From an uncultured Veillonellaceae bacterium (lineage in GTDB: Bacteria; Bacillota; Negativicutes; Veillonellales; Negativicoccaceae): 64,000 nucleotides of DNA. This document shows, piece by piece, positions 17,672-27,022 of this stretch. The stretch spans positions 1 through 64,000 of the forward strand of contig CAMCNU010000005.1 in the NCBI GenBank assembly GCA_945876385.1, given 5' to 3'. Below the pieces are notes generated by a model. That model was not told where the DNA came from and did not search any database. It saw only the letters and a list, made by a program, of their open reading frames with translations. Numbering within the stretch: position 1 is the first letter of the stretch; each line of letters starts with the position of its first letter. The translations under genes and the position numbers were made by a program.

Positions 17672-18376
17672 TTATTCCTTCGTTTGTATAATCAGCGTGC
17701 TGCGCCCCTTGGTTTCGACGACACGATCTTGCAAGCGGATATCGAGCCGCGGTCCGCGCACGGTATGCCCCGACTGTGTCGCCGTCGCATCACCTTCCAG
17801 CACGGCATACCCGTCATCGGCGCCCGGCGTCTGCGTGTAGGTAATGCGATCCCCCGTCGCCGTAAATTCGTTCGCATACTGCCGCAGCGATACTCCGCCG
17901 CTGCCGATGAGACGAATCTCCCGTGTATACGCTTCGATTTCTCCGGCCTGCATCTCGGCCTCGCCCGTTTGCACTGTCGCACCGCCGCGGACATGCGCAT
18001 AGCCGTCGACAGTATCGTAGCGTACATGGCTGCCGACCAGTATACGGTCACCGTCCGCCAGCCGCACGTCGCCCTCCGCCGTCAGCAACCGACCGCCGTC
18101 CCATGTCAATGTCTCTGCCGTCATCACCCGTGCCGCATCCGTGTAACGGACGCCGCCGCGCAATACCGCCGTACCCGCGTCGAGCACGTATGACCCCGCA
18201 TCGCCTTCCAGTGTCGCGGTATCTTTCTTGACCACGACATGCCCGCGCGCGTCGACCGTATCCGCCGCCCCGCGATACGTCAATTCATCCGCCGTGATGG
18301 CCACTTCCGCGGCCGCCGCCGTGAGCGTCGCACCGCTCATCAAGACAGCCAGACAACCTGCATACCACCGTTTCAT
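17672..18376 (-). CDS. lptA: LPS transport periplasmic protein LptA (OstA-like)
   Basis: Bridges inner and outer membrane for lipopolysaccharide passage. The 234 residues begin with a signal peptide (MKRWYAGCLAVLMSGATLTAAAA) followed by repeated short beta-strand units such as ITADELTYRGAADTVDARGHVVV, ADTATLEGDAGSYVL-like and DGDRILVGSHVRYD, typical of the OstA jellyroll. It overlaps lptC by 4 bases. Confidence 0.9.
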   Translation of the reverse strand: MKRWYAGCLAVLMSGATLTAAAAEVAITADELTYRGAADTVDARGHVVVKKDTATLEGDAGSYVLDAGTAVLRGGVRYTDAARVMTAETLTWDGGRLLTAEGDVRLADGDRILVGSHVRYDTVDGYAHVRGGATVQTGEAEMQAGEIEAYTREIRLIGSGGVSLRQYANEFTATGDRITYTQTPGADDGYAVLEGDATATQSGHTVRGPRLDIRLQDRVVETKGRSTLIIQTKE

Positions 18377-18915
18377 TCGGACTCTCCTTTCACCGCTCGC
18401 GCATGACCGCTCACGGTTATCTCCCGCAACGTACGATCCGCTGTCAAGCGCTCTCCCGTCAAGACGACATCCCCGCGTCGGATGCGCACACCGCCCGTCG
18501 CCGACAGACGATTGGCCGCGCCGTCGTATACGACATCGCTCAGTTTTGCCGCCGTGCCGTCGTTACCGTGCACCTCGACCGTTCCCTGCAACGTGACCAT
18601 CTTTGTCGAGCAATCCGCCGTCGCCTGCCGGGCACGAATCGCGACCTCCCGCTCGCCGTCACGACATAACAATTCCGCATCTTCCAAATAGAGTATCCCC
18701 GTCGCGGGGTCAATGAATATTTGCTTGGCACCGAGCCGCCACACCGTCTCGCCGTCTTGCTCCTGCGCCAGCTGCGCTCCCGTAAATTCGACGCGATTGC
18801 CCGCCGCGGCAGGGACATGCTCCTGCGGCGGATCTACCGACAACGCATAGAGTATCGCCGACACCAGCACGGCAAGAACGCCGCCCAGCCACCATTTAGT
18901 CTGTTTCATGGCCAT
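18373..18915 (-). CDS. lptC: LPS export protein LptC
   Basis: Bitopic inner-membrane protein that passes lipopolysaccharide from LptFG to LptA. The 180 residues have one N-terminal membrane helix (about 8-24) and a periplasmic OstA-like fold with DPATGILYLEDAELL and an RIRRGDVVLTGERL segment near the C-terminus. It overlaps the upstream acyltransferase by about 20 bases; an alternative ATG two codons in would shorten this. Confidence 0.85.
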   Translation of the reverse strand: MAMKQTKWWLGGVLAVLVSAILYALSVDPPQEHVPAAAGNRVEFTGAQLAQEQDGETVWRLGAKQIFIDPATGILYLEDAELLCRDGEREVAIRARQATADCSTKMVTLQGTVEVHGNDGTAAKLSDVVYDGAANRLSATGGVRIRRGDVVLTGERLTADRTLREITVSGHARAVKGESE

Positions 18916-19828
18916 CTCCTTGCCAATCGGCCGCCCGTCGGATATCTTCCGGTGCCGTCCACCAACGCCGCTGAATCCAGAGCCATTGCGTCGGATACCG
19001 TCGGATAAAATCTTCCATGATGCTCGTCATCTTCTGCATCTCCCGATCCGTATCCGCCCGCATGTCGCCGGTATCGGTATAATGATACGGCTCGCCGACA
19101 CAAATGACATGACCGATACCGTCATCGCGGCGCCGAATGAACAACGGTACAATCGGTGCCCGAAAGCGACGGGCAAACACAGCCGGTCCTTCCACCGCCG
19201 ATGACAACCGCCCCAAAAACATCACGGGTACACCGTCTTTGTCGCCGTCTTTATCCGTCAAAAAGCCGAGTATTTTTTTGCGTTTCATTGCCCGCGCCGC
19301 CCCGATAATATCCGAGCCGCCGCTGTGAAACACATCCAATCCCGCCAGCTGTCGATATTCATTCAAAATTTTTGTGACCTGGTCATTCGGCTGTCGCTTG
19401 GCAATCGTCGTCGTCGGGAAACCGTAGAGAGCCAATCCCGCACCGAGCCATTCCCAATTGCCGATATGCGCCGTCAATCCGACCACGCCGTGCCCTTCGT
19501 CCAATGCCGCTTGCAAGAGCTCCGGATGGTCGATGGTCACGTACCGCGCCAATTGCTCCCGCTCCGCCACCAAGCGCGGCGTATACAAAATCTCGAGCGC
19601 CGTCATACCCAAATGCTCGAAATGTCGTTGCAACAACGCATCCGCCTCGGCGCGGGACAGTCCCAAGCCGGTCTCCAGTTGCTCCAAACCGCGTCGTTTC
19701 GGTTTCGCCAGACGATTGAGCACCAGCGGTCCCAGCCACTTCCCGACCGCCAGCACCCGCTCGTAGGAAAGCCGGCAAAGCAAGCGACTGCACAGGGTAA
19801 TCAAGCGGTATTGCCACCGATTAGTCAT
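18896..19828 (-). CDS. Lipid A biosynthesis acyltransferase (LpxL/HtrB family)
   Basis: Transfers a secondary acyl chain to Kdo-lipid A. The 310 residues show the family motif with catalytic His in LTAHIGNWEWLG (about residue 125), DKDGDKDGVPVMFLGR and a C-terminal QWLWIQRRW. I start it at 19828 with an AAAGGGGAGC ribosome site; the open frame to 20014 lies inside kdsC. It overlaps kdsC by 8 bases. Only one such acyltransferase is present, so whether it acts as LpxL or LpxM is open. Confidence 0.92.
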   Translation of the reverse strand: MTNRWQYRLITLCSRLLCRLSYERVLAVGKWLGPLVLNRLAKPKRRGLEQLETGLGLSRAEADALLQRHFEHLGMTALEILYTPRLVAEREQLARYVTIDHPELLQAALDEGHGVVGLTAHIGNWEWLGAGLALYGFPTTTIAKRQPNDQVTKILNEYRQLAGLDVFHSGGSDIIGAARAMKRKKILGFLTDKDGDKDGVPVMFLGRLSSAVEGPAVFARRFRAPIVPLFIRRRDDGIGHVICVGEPYHYTDTGDMRADTDREMQKMTSIMEDFIRRYPTQWLWIQRRWWTAPEDIRRAADWQGDGHETD

Positions 19829-20345
19829 GTTGCTCCCCTTTGCTGTCCGGTGCGGGTTGCTCCGCGCGAACGGCCAAGAGCAAATCGAGCCATTCGCGGG
19901 CCGCCCCCTGACCGCCGACGGCGCGCGTGCGATACGTCGCAACGGCCGACGCCAACGCATCCGCATCGGCCGGCACCGCCGCCAAGGCCACCCGCTCCAA
20001 AATCGGCACATCATTACAATCGTCGCCCATAAACGCCGCCTGTTCCCAGGTCCACCGCCGCGCCGTCAGCTCCGCTTGCAGCGCGGCGACTTTGTCGTCT
20101 ACACCGTCATAGCAAAAGTCCAACCCGAGCTCCGCCGCCCGACGCTTCGTGATGGCGGACTTGCGCCCGCTGATGAGCCCCACGACCAGCCCTGCCCGTC
20201 GCGCCATGACCATCCCCATCCCGTCGCGGGCATGGAACCGTTTCAGACATTCACCGTCCGGCCCGAGATAAATCCCGCCGTCCGTCAACGTCCCGTCCAC
20301 ATCAAATGCGACCAGCCGAATCCGTTGCCACAGTGCGCGGTTCAT
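19821..20345 (-). CDS. kdsC: 3-deoxy-D-manno-octulosonate-8-phosphate phosphatase
   Basis: Removes phosphate from Kdo-8-phosphate. A 174-residue HAD-family phosphatase without a cap domain: nucleophile motif FDVDGTLTDGG (about residue 14), ISGRKS, and motif IV GDDCNDVPIL. Size and motifs match KdsC, and the neighbours kdsD and kdsA supply the preceding Kdo steps. It has a 4-base overlap with kdsD. Confidence 0.94.
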   Translation of the reverse strand: MNRALWQRIRLVAFDVDGTLTDGGIYLGPDGECLKRFHARDGMGMVMARRAGLVVGLISGRKSAITKRRAAELGLDFCYDGVDDKVAALQAELTARRWTWEQAAFMGDDCNDVPILERVALAAVPADADALASAVATYRTRAVGGQGAAREWLDLLLAVRAEQPAPDSKGEQHD

Positions 20346-21313
20346 ACAATCCCCCGCCGTAGCAAATCCGTAATATGCAGCATGCCGACGGCTTGCCGAT
20401 TCGCATCGACGACCGGCAGTACCGTAATCGGTCGCGGTTGATGCTGTTCCATCAGGTGCAACGCCTCCGCCGCCAAGCGGTCGGGTCCGATGACTTGCGG
20501 TGCCGCGGTCATGACCGTCACCACATCACGCAACATCAATTCCGGTCCGCGACTGAGTGCGCGACGGATATCTCCGTCCGTCACCAAACCGATAAGCGTG
20601 CCGTCGTCGTCCACGACATTCGTCGCACCGAGCCCTTTTTCCGTCATCACAAAGAGCGCGTCCTGGACAGTCGCCGCTGCATCGACGACCGGATTATCCT
20701 CGCCGCCGTGCATCACCTCGCCGACCGTCATCAACAGCTTGCGGCCGAGTGCCCCGCCCGGATGAAAGATGGCAAAATGCTCCGCGGTAAATCCGTGCCG
20801 TTTCATTAACGCCACCGCCAGCGCATCACCGAGCGCCAGCGCCACCGTCGTGCTGGTCGTCGGTGCCATATCGAGCGGACAGGCTTCGCGAGCGACTCCC
20901 ACATCCAGCGTCACATCCGCCATCCGGCCGAGCGTCGAATCCGTCTTGCCGACGACGGCGATGAGTTTTGCCCCGATACGCCGCAACGATGGCAAAATCG
21001 CCAGCACTTCCGCCGTTTCACCGCTGTTGGAAAAGGCCATGACCACATCATCGGCCGTGACCATCCCCAAATCGCCGTGAATACCTTCCGCCGGGTGCAA
21101 CCAAAACGCCGGCGTACCGGTACTGGCCAGCGTCGCGGCGACCTTGTGGGCGATATGCCCGGATTTGCCCATACCGGTCACCACGACCCGTCCGCGCACG
21201 TCGCTCATCAACTCCACCGCCGCCGCCGTATTGTCGTCAATCCGCCGCGCCAACTCCTCGATTCCGGCCGCTTCCGCTTGCAAGACGGCGACGACATCCT
21301 CCCGTATACTCAT
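20342..21313 (-). CDS. kdsD: Arabinose-5-phosphate isomerase
   Basis: Converts ribulose-5-phosphate to arabinose-5-phosphate, the first Kdo step. The 323 residues have a SIS domain (VVVTGMGKSGHIAHKVAATLASTG region, PAEGIHGDLGMV, FSNSGETAEVL) followed by two CBS domains (about 205-320, including GATNVVDDDGTLIGLVTDGDIRRAL). The start abuts the kdsA stop. GutQ-type isomers share this architecture, but the context favours KdsD. Confidence 0.94.
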   Translation of the reverse strand: MSIREDVVAVLQAEAAGIEELARRIDDNTAAAVELMSDVRGRVVVTGMGKSGHIAHKVAATLASTGTPAFWLHPAEGIHGDLGMVTADDVVMAFSNSGETAEVLAILPSLRRIGAKLIAVVGKTDSTLGRMADVTLDVGVAREACPLDMAPTTSTTVALALGDALAVALMKRHGFTAEHFAIFHPGGALGRKLLMTVGEVMHGGEDNPVVDAAATVQDALFVMTEKGLGATNVVDDDGTLIGLVTDGDIRRALSRGPELMLRDVVTVMTAAPQVIGPDRLAAEALHLMEQHQPRPITVLPVVDANRQAVGMLHITDLLRRGIV

Positions 21314-22137
21314 CAGCGACCTCCCCGATGCGCAATCGCGTGGATATCCAGCAAATCCCGAAGTAACGCTTCCAATTGATCCAAGTAGAGCATATTCGAG
21401 CCGTCGGAGAGCGCCTCTTCCGGGTTGTCATGTACTTCCATAAACAGTCCGTCCACCCCGGTTGCGACCGCTGCGCGAGTCAGATAGGGGATGAACTCCC
21501 GTTGCCCCGCCGTCGATGTCCCCGCGCCGCCCGGCAACTGCACACTGTGCGTACCGTCAAAGACGACCGGATACCCGAACCGCCGCATAATCGCCAAGCT
21601 GCGCATATCGACAACCAAATTATGATATCCGAACGAGCAGCCCCGCTCCGTCAGCATGATGTTCTCATTGCCGGCTTCACGGATTTTATTGACCACATTT
21701 TGCATATCGTCCGGTGCCAAAAATTGTCCTTTTTTCACATTGACCGTCTTGCCCGTCAGTCCCGCGCCGTAGACAAGATCGGTCTGCCGGCACAAAAACG
21801 CCGGTATCTGCAAGACATCGAGCACTTCCGCCGCCGGTGCAATCTGCGCCTCCGTATGGATATCCGACACGACGGGTACTTGCAATTCCTCTTTCACCCG
21901 TTGCAATATAGCCAGCCCTTTTTCCAAGCCGGGGCCGCGAAACGAACCGAACGAAGTCCGATTGGCCTTGTCAAACGACGCCTTGAAAATATACGGTACA
22001 CCCAAGCGCTCACAAATCCCCTTGATTTCTCTGCCGATCATCAATATGCGGTCATAGCTTTCAATGACGCAAGGTCCCGCCAGCAAAAACAGGTCTCCGC
22101 CGCCCAATTGCCACTTACCGATTTGTACTTGCTTCAT
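21313..22137 (-). CDS. kdsA: Kdo-8-phosphate synthase
   Basis: Condenses phosphoenolpyruvate with arabinose-5-phosphate. The 274 residues contain [44 protein letters not shown] and [10 protein letters not shown], all typical of KdsA. The Cys in AGPCVIES is shared by the family; the metal-dependent form would need Cys at the equivalent of CSFGYHN versus Asn, and this protein has CSFGYHN. I start it at 22137 behind GGAGG; the frame continues to 22152. It overlaps the kdsB end by 23 bases. Confidence 0.96.
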   Translation of the reverse strand: MKQVQIGKWQLGGGDLFLLAGPCVIESYDRILMIGREIKGICERLGVPYIFKASFDKANRTSFGSFRGPGLEKGLAILQRVKEELQVPVVSDIHTEAQIAPAAEVLDVLQIPAFLCRQTDLVYGAGLTGKTVNVKKGQFLAPDDMQNVVNKIREAGNENIMLTERGCSFGYHNLVVDMRSLAIMRRFGYPVVFDGTHSVQLPGGAGTSTAGQREFIPYLTRAAVATGVDGLFMEVHDNPEEALSDGSNMLYLDQLEALLRDLLDIHAIAHRGGR

Positions 22138-22864
22138 GATGCCCTCCTTCAAACAATGCGCGTACCCTTAGTAATTCTTCCAATGTATCGACACCGATAA
22201 GTTCCCGTTCTGTCGGAATGACACCGATCCGATAACCGTGCTCCAGTGCCCGCAGCTGCTCCAGTGACTCCGTACGCTCCGCCGGTGTGGGGGAAAGCGC
22301 CGCAAACGCCAGCAAAAAATCCCGCCGATAAGCATAGATGCCGACATGCTTTTGCGGCGGTGCGGCAAAGGCATGGCGCGGATAGGGAATCAGTGAACGG
22401 GAAAAATACATGGCCTCACCGTTGCAATTGCAAACGACTTTGACGGCATTTCGATTATCATAGTCTGCCTCGGCCAAGGGCGCCGCCGCCGTCACCATGG
22501 CGAGGTCGTCACGTTCGGCAATCCGTGCCGCGAGCCGATCGATTAACTGCGGATCGATGAGCGGCTCATCTCCCTGGACATTGACGATGATGTCATAGTC
22601 CGCATACTGCGTCGCCACCTCCGCCAAGCGGTCGGTCCCCGTCGGGTGCGTCGCCAGCGTCATGACCGCTTCGCCGCCGAAAGCCTCGACCACGGCCGCG
22701 ATTTTTTCATGATCGGTCGCCACGACCACCCGTTCGGGATGCGAAGCGAGAGCCGCGCGCTCATAGACCCGTTGAATGAGCGGCTTGCCGGCAATATCCA
22801 AGAGCGGTTTCCCCGGTAATCGGGTCGAACCGTAACGCGCCGGTATCACGCAGATTGTCTTCAT
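22115..22864 (-). CDS. kdsB: CMP-Kdo synthetase
   Basis: Activates Kdo with CTP. The 249 residues start [21 protein letters not shown], the nucleotidyltransferase signature of KdsB, with [24 protein letters not shown] and [12 protein letters not shown] further on. I start it at 22864 where it overlaps the lpxK stop by 4 bases; the longer frame to 22900 is inside lpxK. Confidence 0.96.
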   Translation of the reverse strand: MKTICVIPARYGSTRLPGKPLLDIAGKPLIQRVYERAALASHPERVVVATDHEKIAAVVEAFGGEAVMTLATHPTGTDRLAEVATQYADYDIIVNVQGDEPLIDPQLIDRLAARIAERDDLAMVTAAAPLAEADYDNRNAVKVVCNCNGEAMYFSRSLIPYPRHAFAAPPQKHVGIYAYRRDFLLAFAALSPTPAERTESLEQLRALEHGYRIGVIPTERELIGVDTLEELLRVRALFEGGHHEASTNR

Positions 22865-23982
22865 CCCCGTACCTCCCGTTCTTCCTTGATATACGACCAA
22901 AATTCTTCTTCCCCGGAAAGGATGCGCAGTTCCAACGTCAAGACATACAAGTCTTCCGTATCAAGCGGTACACAATCCAGCAGCTTGACCGCGTCTTTTT
23001 CCGTCACCACCAACCCCTGCGCCTGCTCGTTGCGGGCATAGGCCTGTGCGTCTTGCCAATCCGCCGCCGTGTAACGATGGTGATCGACATGACGGATATG
23101 CCCCACCGCCTGCATACCGGCCTGCCGCACACTGCGCTCAAACGAAGCCGGATTGCCCAAGGCGCACATCGTGACCACGCGCCGCGGCGGCGGCGTCGTG
23201 CTCTCCCGTTGCGCCGCCCAATCGGCAAATGACAACATTCGCCCCGGATGATGCGCCGTCACCATAATCGGCGCTTGTGACGAGAAACTCTTCAAATTAT
23301 CGATGATTTCATCCAAACGCTCTTCCGCGACCGCGTCCGCCTTGGTCACGACATACACATGCGCCCGTTCCAGATGATCCAACGGTTCGCGCAACAGACC
23401 GCGCGGCAAGACCCGTCCGTTGCTGAACGGATTGGTCGCGTCAATCAGGACGATATCCACGTCGCGATGCAACGACCAGTGCTGAAACGCATCATCCAGC
23501 AGTACCACCGAGGGGTGATACTTTTGCTCTACCTGCGCGGCGATTTGTGCACGTTTGCGACCGACCGCGACGATGACCTTCGGTAAGACCCGCGCCAGCA
23601 AGTAGGGCTCATCCCCCGCCTCCTGTGCCGTCGCATAGACCCGCTCGCCGTCACTGACGATACCGCCGCGCGCCTCCCAGCCGCTGCGGTAGCCGCGACT
23701 GACAATCGCGACGGTTTCCCCCTCAGCCGCCAACCGCGCCGCCATATAGCGCACAAAGGGCGTCTTGCCCGTTCCGCCGGCGGTAATATTACCGATGCTC
23801 AGCGTATACGCCGCCAACTCATGCCGATGCAAGTGGCCGATATCGTAAAACGATACCCACATATTGAGCAAAAACGAATATATTTTTTCAACCCCGCCCA
23901 AAAGCAACAAGGCCGCATGGTCCTGCAAGCTTTTCGGATCGTCGCCGAATAAATGGCGCGCATAGCTTTCTCTGTTTCTCAT
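22861..23982 (-). CDS. lpxK: Tetraacyldisaccharide 4'-kinase
   Basis: Phosphorylates the lipid A precursor at position 4'. The 373 residues have a membrane-binding N-terminal helix and the Walker A SIGNITAGGTGKTPFVRY (about residue 58), SRGYRS, and the DDAFQHWSLHRDVDIVLID segment. The start at 23982 overlaps the waaA stop by 4 bases; the longer frame to 24084 lies within waaA. Confidence 0.94.
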   Translation of the reverse strand: MRNRESYARHLFGDDPKSLQDHAALLLLGGVEKIYSFLLNMWVSFYDIGHLHRHELAAYTLSIGNITAGGTGKTPFVRYMAARLAAEGETVAIVSRGYRSGWEARGGIVSDGERVYATAQEAGDEPYLLARVLPKVIVAVGRKRAQIAAQVEQKYHPSVVLLDDAFQHWSLHRDVDIVLIDATNPFSNGRVLPRGLLREPLDHLERAHVYVVTKADAVAEERLDEIIDNLKSFSSQAPIMVTAHHPGRMLSFADWAAQRESTTPPPRRVVTMCALGNPASFERSVRQAGMQAVGHIRHVDHHRYTAADWQDAQAYARNEQAQGLVVTEKDAVKLLDCVPLDTEDLYVLTLELRILSGEEEFWSYIKEEREVRG

Positions 23983-25292
23983 TCTTCGGCTCCTCGCAAC
24001 GCAATCCCTTCCCGTTTCGCCAGCGCGGCGAATGCATCGACATTCCGCCGCGTCGCGCCGCGGTTTTCCTGAATCAGCCGCCACGCATTGTCGCCCAATT
24101 CACGCAGGCGCTTTTCGTCGGCCAAGAGGTCCGTGACTTGCGCGGTCAGCTCCGCCGCACTGGTCATCACCACCGCCTCATGGCGTTCCATCAAAGCAAA
24201 TATGTCTTTGAAATTAAACATATACGGTCCGACGACAATCGGCTTGCCGTGCGCGGCCGGCTCCAATATGTTATGGCCGCCGACCGGTACGAAACTGCCG
24301 CCGACAATCACCAAATCCGCCAGACTGTAAATCCGCCCCAATTCGCCGATGGTATCGAGAATCAGTACATCGGCCTGCGCCGTGTCGGCGTCCATACGCG
24401 TCCGCCGTACGACACGATACCCTCGCGCCGCCGCCAGCTCCGCAACCTGACCGCTGCGCGGCAACTCCCGCGGTGCCATTATCAACACCGCCGCGGGATA
24501 CCGCCGGCGCACTTCGGCAAATACATCGAGCATCAGCTCGTCTTCACCTTTGTGGATACTGCCCGCCACGATGACGGGATGCTGATGCCCGACGGTAAAT
24601 TCCTGCCGCAGCGCTTCTTTTTCCGCCGTGCTGACCTCCGCATACGTCTGATCGTACTTCGTATTACCGGTGATTTCCACCTGTGCGGGGCAGGCTCCCA
24701 TTTGAATGATATACTCGGCGTCCTGCTCCGATTGCATACAAAACCACTTAATCTGCGCCAACATCCGTTGCGTAAAACGGCGTATCAGCGCATACCGGCG
24801 GGCACTGCGATCACTGATACGGCCGTTGACCATCATCACGGGGAATCCCCGCTCCTCGGCCAGCCGCAAAAAGTTCGGCCACAATTCCGTTTCTACGAGC
24901 AAAATCACCTTCGGCGCGACAATATCCACAATCCGCGCCGTGATAATCGGTAAATCGACCGGAAAAAAGATATGTCCGTCCGCCTCCGGAATAATCCGCT
25001 GTGCCATGCGATGCCCCGTTGCGGTTACCACGGACACCACGACCGTTTCCTCGGGATAGCGCCGCTTGAGCTCGCGCACGACGGGGCTGGCGGCGACGAT
25101 TTCACCGACCGAAGCCGCATGCACCCAAATCCCGTTGGAGCCGTATATTTTTTGCAATGTCGGTTGCGGCATAATCCCCGCGCTCTGTTTCAGCCGATCG
25201 TAAAACCCTTCTTCAAACGCCAAGCGATACAGCAAGACGGGAATCAAAAACAACCAATACCCGACCAGACAAATATTATATAGCCAGTACAT
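23979..25292 (-). CDS. waaA: Kdo transferase (WaaA/KdtA)
   Basis: Adds Kdo residues from CMP-Kdo to the lipid A precursor at the inner membrane. The 437 residues have an N-terminal membrane anchor (YNICLVGYWLFLIPVLLYRLA), a glycosyltransferase-B fold with IWVHAASVGEI (catalytic Glu region near residue 58), VETELWPNFL and the C-terminal GGHNILEPAAHGKPIVVGP nucleotide-binding motif. How many Kdo units it adds cannot be read from sequence. It starts on the msbA stop codon. Confidence 0.95.
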   Translation of the reverse strand: MYWLYNICLVGYWLFLIPVLLYRLAFEEGFYDRLKQSAGIMPQPTLQKIYGSNGIWVHAASVGEIVAASPVVRELKRRYPEETVVVSVVTATGHRMAQRIIPEADGHIFFPVDLPIITARIVDIVAPKVILLVETELWPNFLRLAEERGFPVMMVNGRISDRSARRYALIRRFTQRMLAQIKWFCMQSEQDAEYIIQMGACPAQVEITGNTKYDQTYAEVSTAEKEALRQEFTVGHQHPVIVAGSIHKGEDELMLDVFAEVRRRYPAAVLIMAPRELPRSGQVAELAAARGYRVVRRTRMDADTAQADVLILDTIGELGRIYSLADLVIVGGSFVPVGGHNILEPAAHGKPIVVGPYMFNFKDIFALMERHEAVVMTSAAELTAQVTDLLADEKRLRELGDNAWRLIQENRGATRRNVDAFAALAKREGIALRGAEE

Positions 25293-27022
25293 TACGTCGG
25301 TTCTCCTTGTTGCCGCAACGTGTACAGATTGTAGTACATGCCTTCGGCAGCCAGCAATTCGTCATGCGTGCCGCGTTCGACGATACGCCCGCGGTCAATG
25401 ACCAAAATCAAATCCGCCCGCTGAATCGTCGACAAACGATGCGCTACCACCATGGCGGTACGTCCGATTAGCAAGCGGTCCAAGGCGTCCTGCACCACGC
25501 GTTCGCTTTCCGTATCCAATGCCGACGTCGCTTCATCCAGCACCAGAATCCGCGGATTTTTGAGCAGCGCGCGGGCAATCGCAATGCGCTGTCGCTGTCC
25601 GCCCGACAGCACCAGTCCCCGGTCGCCGATGACGGTCTGCAGACCGTCCGGCATCTCGTCGATAAACGATTCCGCATTCGCCGCGGCCAGTGCCGCGCGA
25701 ATCTCCGCCTCGGTCGCATCCAAACGACCGTAACGGATATTTTCCTCAATGGTCGTATTGAACAAAACCGTTTCCTGCGGGACGATACCGATCTGCTCGC
25801 GCAACGACGCCAGCGTCACATCCCGCACGTCGTGTCCGTCGACCAAGACCGCGCCCGCCGTCACATCATAAAAACGCGGCAAGAGATTGGCCACGGTCGA
25901 TTTGCCCGACCCGCTCGGGCCGACCAGCGCAATCGTCTGCCCCGGCTCGGCGCAAAAACCGAGTCCCTGCAAAACCGGTTTGGACGGCTCGTAGGCAAAC
26001 GACACGTCGCGAAACTCCACACGTCCTGCCACCGGCGGCAACACTACCGCCTGCGGCCGTTCGCGCACGGACGGCTCTTCATCCAGCACGGAAAATACGC
26101 GTTCCGCCGCCGCCAGCGCCTTTTGGACATTGGCATACAAACTGCTCAGTCGGCGCACGGGATTGGCCAGATTAATCGCATAAATCAAAAACGCAATCAG
26201 CTCGCCCGATGTCAACTCTCCGTGGATGACACTCCAACCGCCGTACCAAATAATCGCGATAATCGCGAGCGCCGCCAAGAATTCCACCAGCGGCGACAAC
26301 TGGCTCGTCTGCTGGGCCGCTTTCATCAGCGCGCCGAAATTACGCTCGTTAATCTGCCGAAACCGCTCGATTTCATGTGCTTCGCGATGAAACGACTTGA
26401 CCACACGAATTCCCGCAATCGACTCCTGCAGATGCGCCGTCACATCGGCCACCGATTCTTGTACCCGCCGGCCGCTGCGCTTAATTTTACGGCCGAAGTA
26501 GCGAATCGTCGTCGATACCAGTGGCACAATGACCAGGCACAAGAGTGTCAACTTCCAGTGCAACCAGACCATCGCAACAATGGACCCGAGCAAAATCACG
26601 CTTTCTTTGACGATATCGACGATATTGTCGACAATGGCCGTTTGCAAGGCGTTGACATCATTGGTCAACTTGCTCATCAGGCTGCCTGTCTTGCGCCGGT
26701 CGAAATACGCCAGCGACAATCGTTGTAAATGCGCATACACCCGCAAGCGGATATCAATGATGACCCGATTGCCGATATAACTCATCAAGTAGCCGTGCCC
26801 GAAAGTAAAGACCCCGCGCACAAAAAATATCAACAAAATCGCGACGGCAATGAGGTTGAGCGCCATCATATTTTTAGCGGTCAAGACATCGTCGACGATA
26901 TCACGAATAATCCACGGCACCAACAATGTCGTCACGGCGGCGACTATCATACACAGTGCGGCCGCTACGCCCCGCCGCCAATACGGTTTGACATATTGCA
27001 ATAAGCGAAGATAATCGTTCAT
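25292..27022 (-). CDS. msbA: Lipid A export ABC transporter MsbA
   Basis: Flips core-lipid A across the inner membrane. The 576 residues are a half-transporter: six helices (about 20-310), then an ATPase domain with Walker A LVGPSGSGKSTVANLLPRFYD, signature LSGGQRQRIAIAR, Walker B ILVLDEATSALD and H-loop His in VVAHRLSTI. MsbA-type exporters cannot be told from other lipid or drug exporters by sequence alone, but the place between lpxB and waaA makes MsbA the best call. Confidence 0.93.
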   Translation of the reverse strand: MNDYLRLLQYVKPYWRRGVAAALCMIVAAVTTLLVPWIIRDIVDDVLTAKNMMALNLIAVAILLIFFVRGVFTFGHGYLMSYIGNRVIIDIRLRVYAHLQRLSLAYFDRRKTGSLMSKLTNDVNALQTAIVDNIVDIVKESVILLGSIVAMVWLHWKLTLLCLVIVPLVSTTIRYFGRKIKRSGRRVQESVADVTAHLQESIAGIRVVKSFHREAHEIERFRQINERNFGALMKAAQQTSQLSPLVEFLAALAIIAIIWYGGWSVIHGELTSGELIAFLIYAINLANPVRRLSSLYANVQKALAAAERVFSVLDEEPSVRERPQAVVLPPVAGRVEFRDVSFAYEPSKPVLQGLGFCAEPGQTIALVGPSGSGKSTVANLLPRFYDVTAGAVLVDGHDVRDVTLASLREQIGIVPQETVLFNTTIEENIRYGRLDATEAEIRAALAAANAESFIDEMPDGLQTVIGDRGLVLSGGQRQRIAIARALLKNPRILVLDEATSALDTESERVVQDALDRLLIGRTAMVVAHRLSTIQRADLILVIDRGRIVERGTHDELLAAEGMYYNLYTLRQQGEPT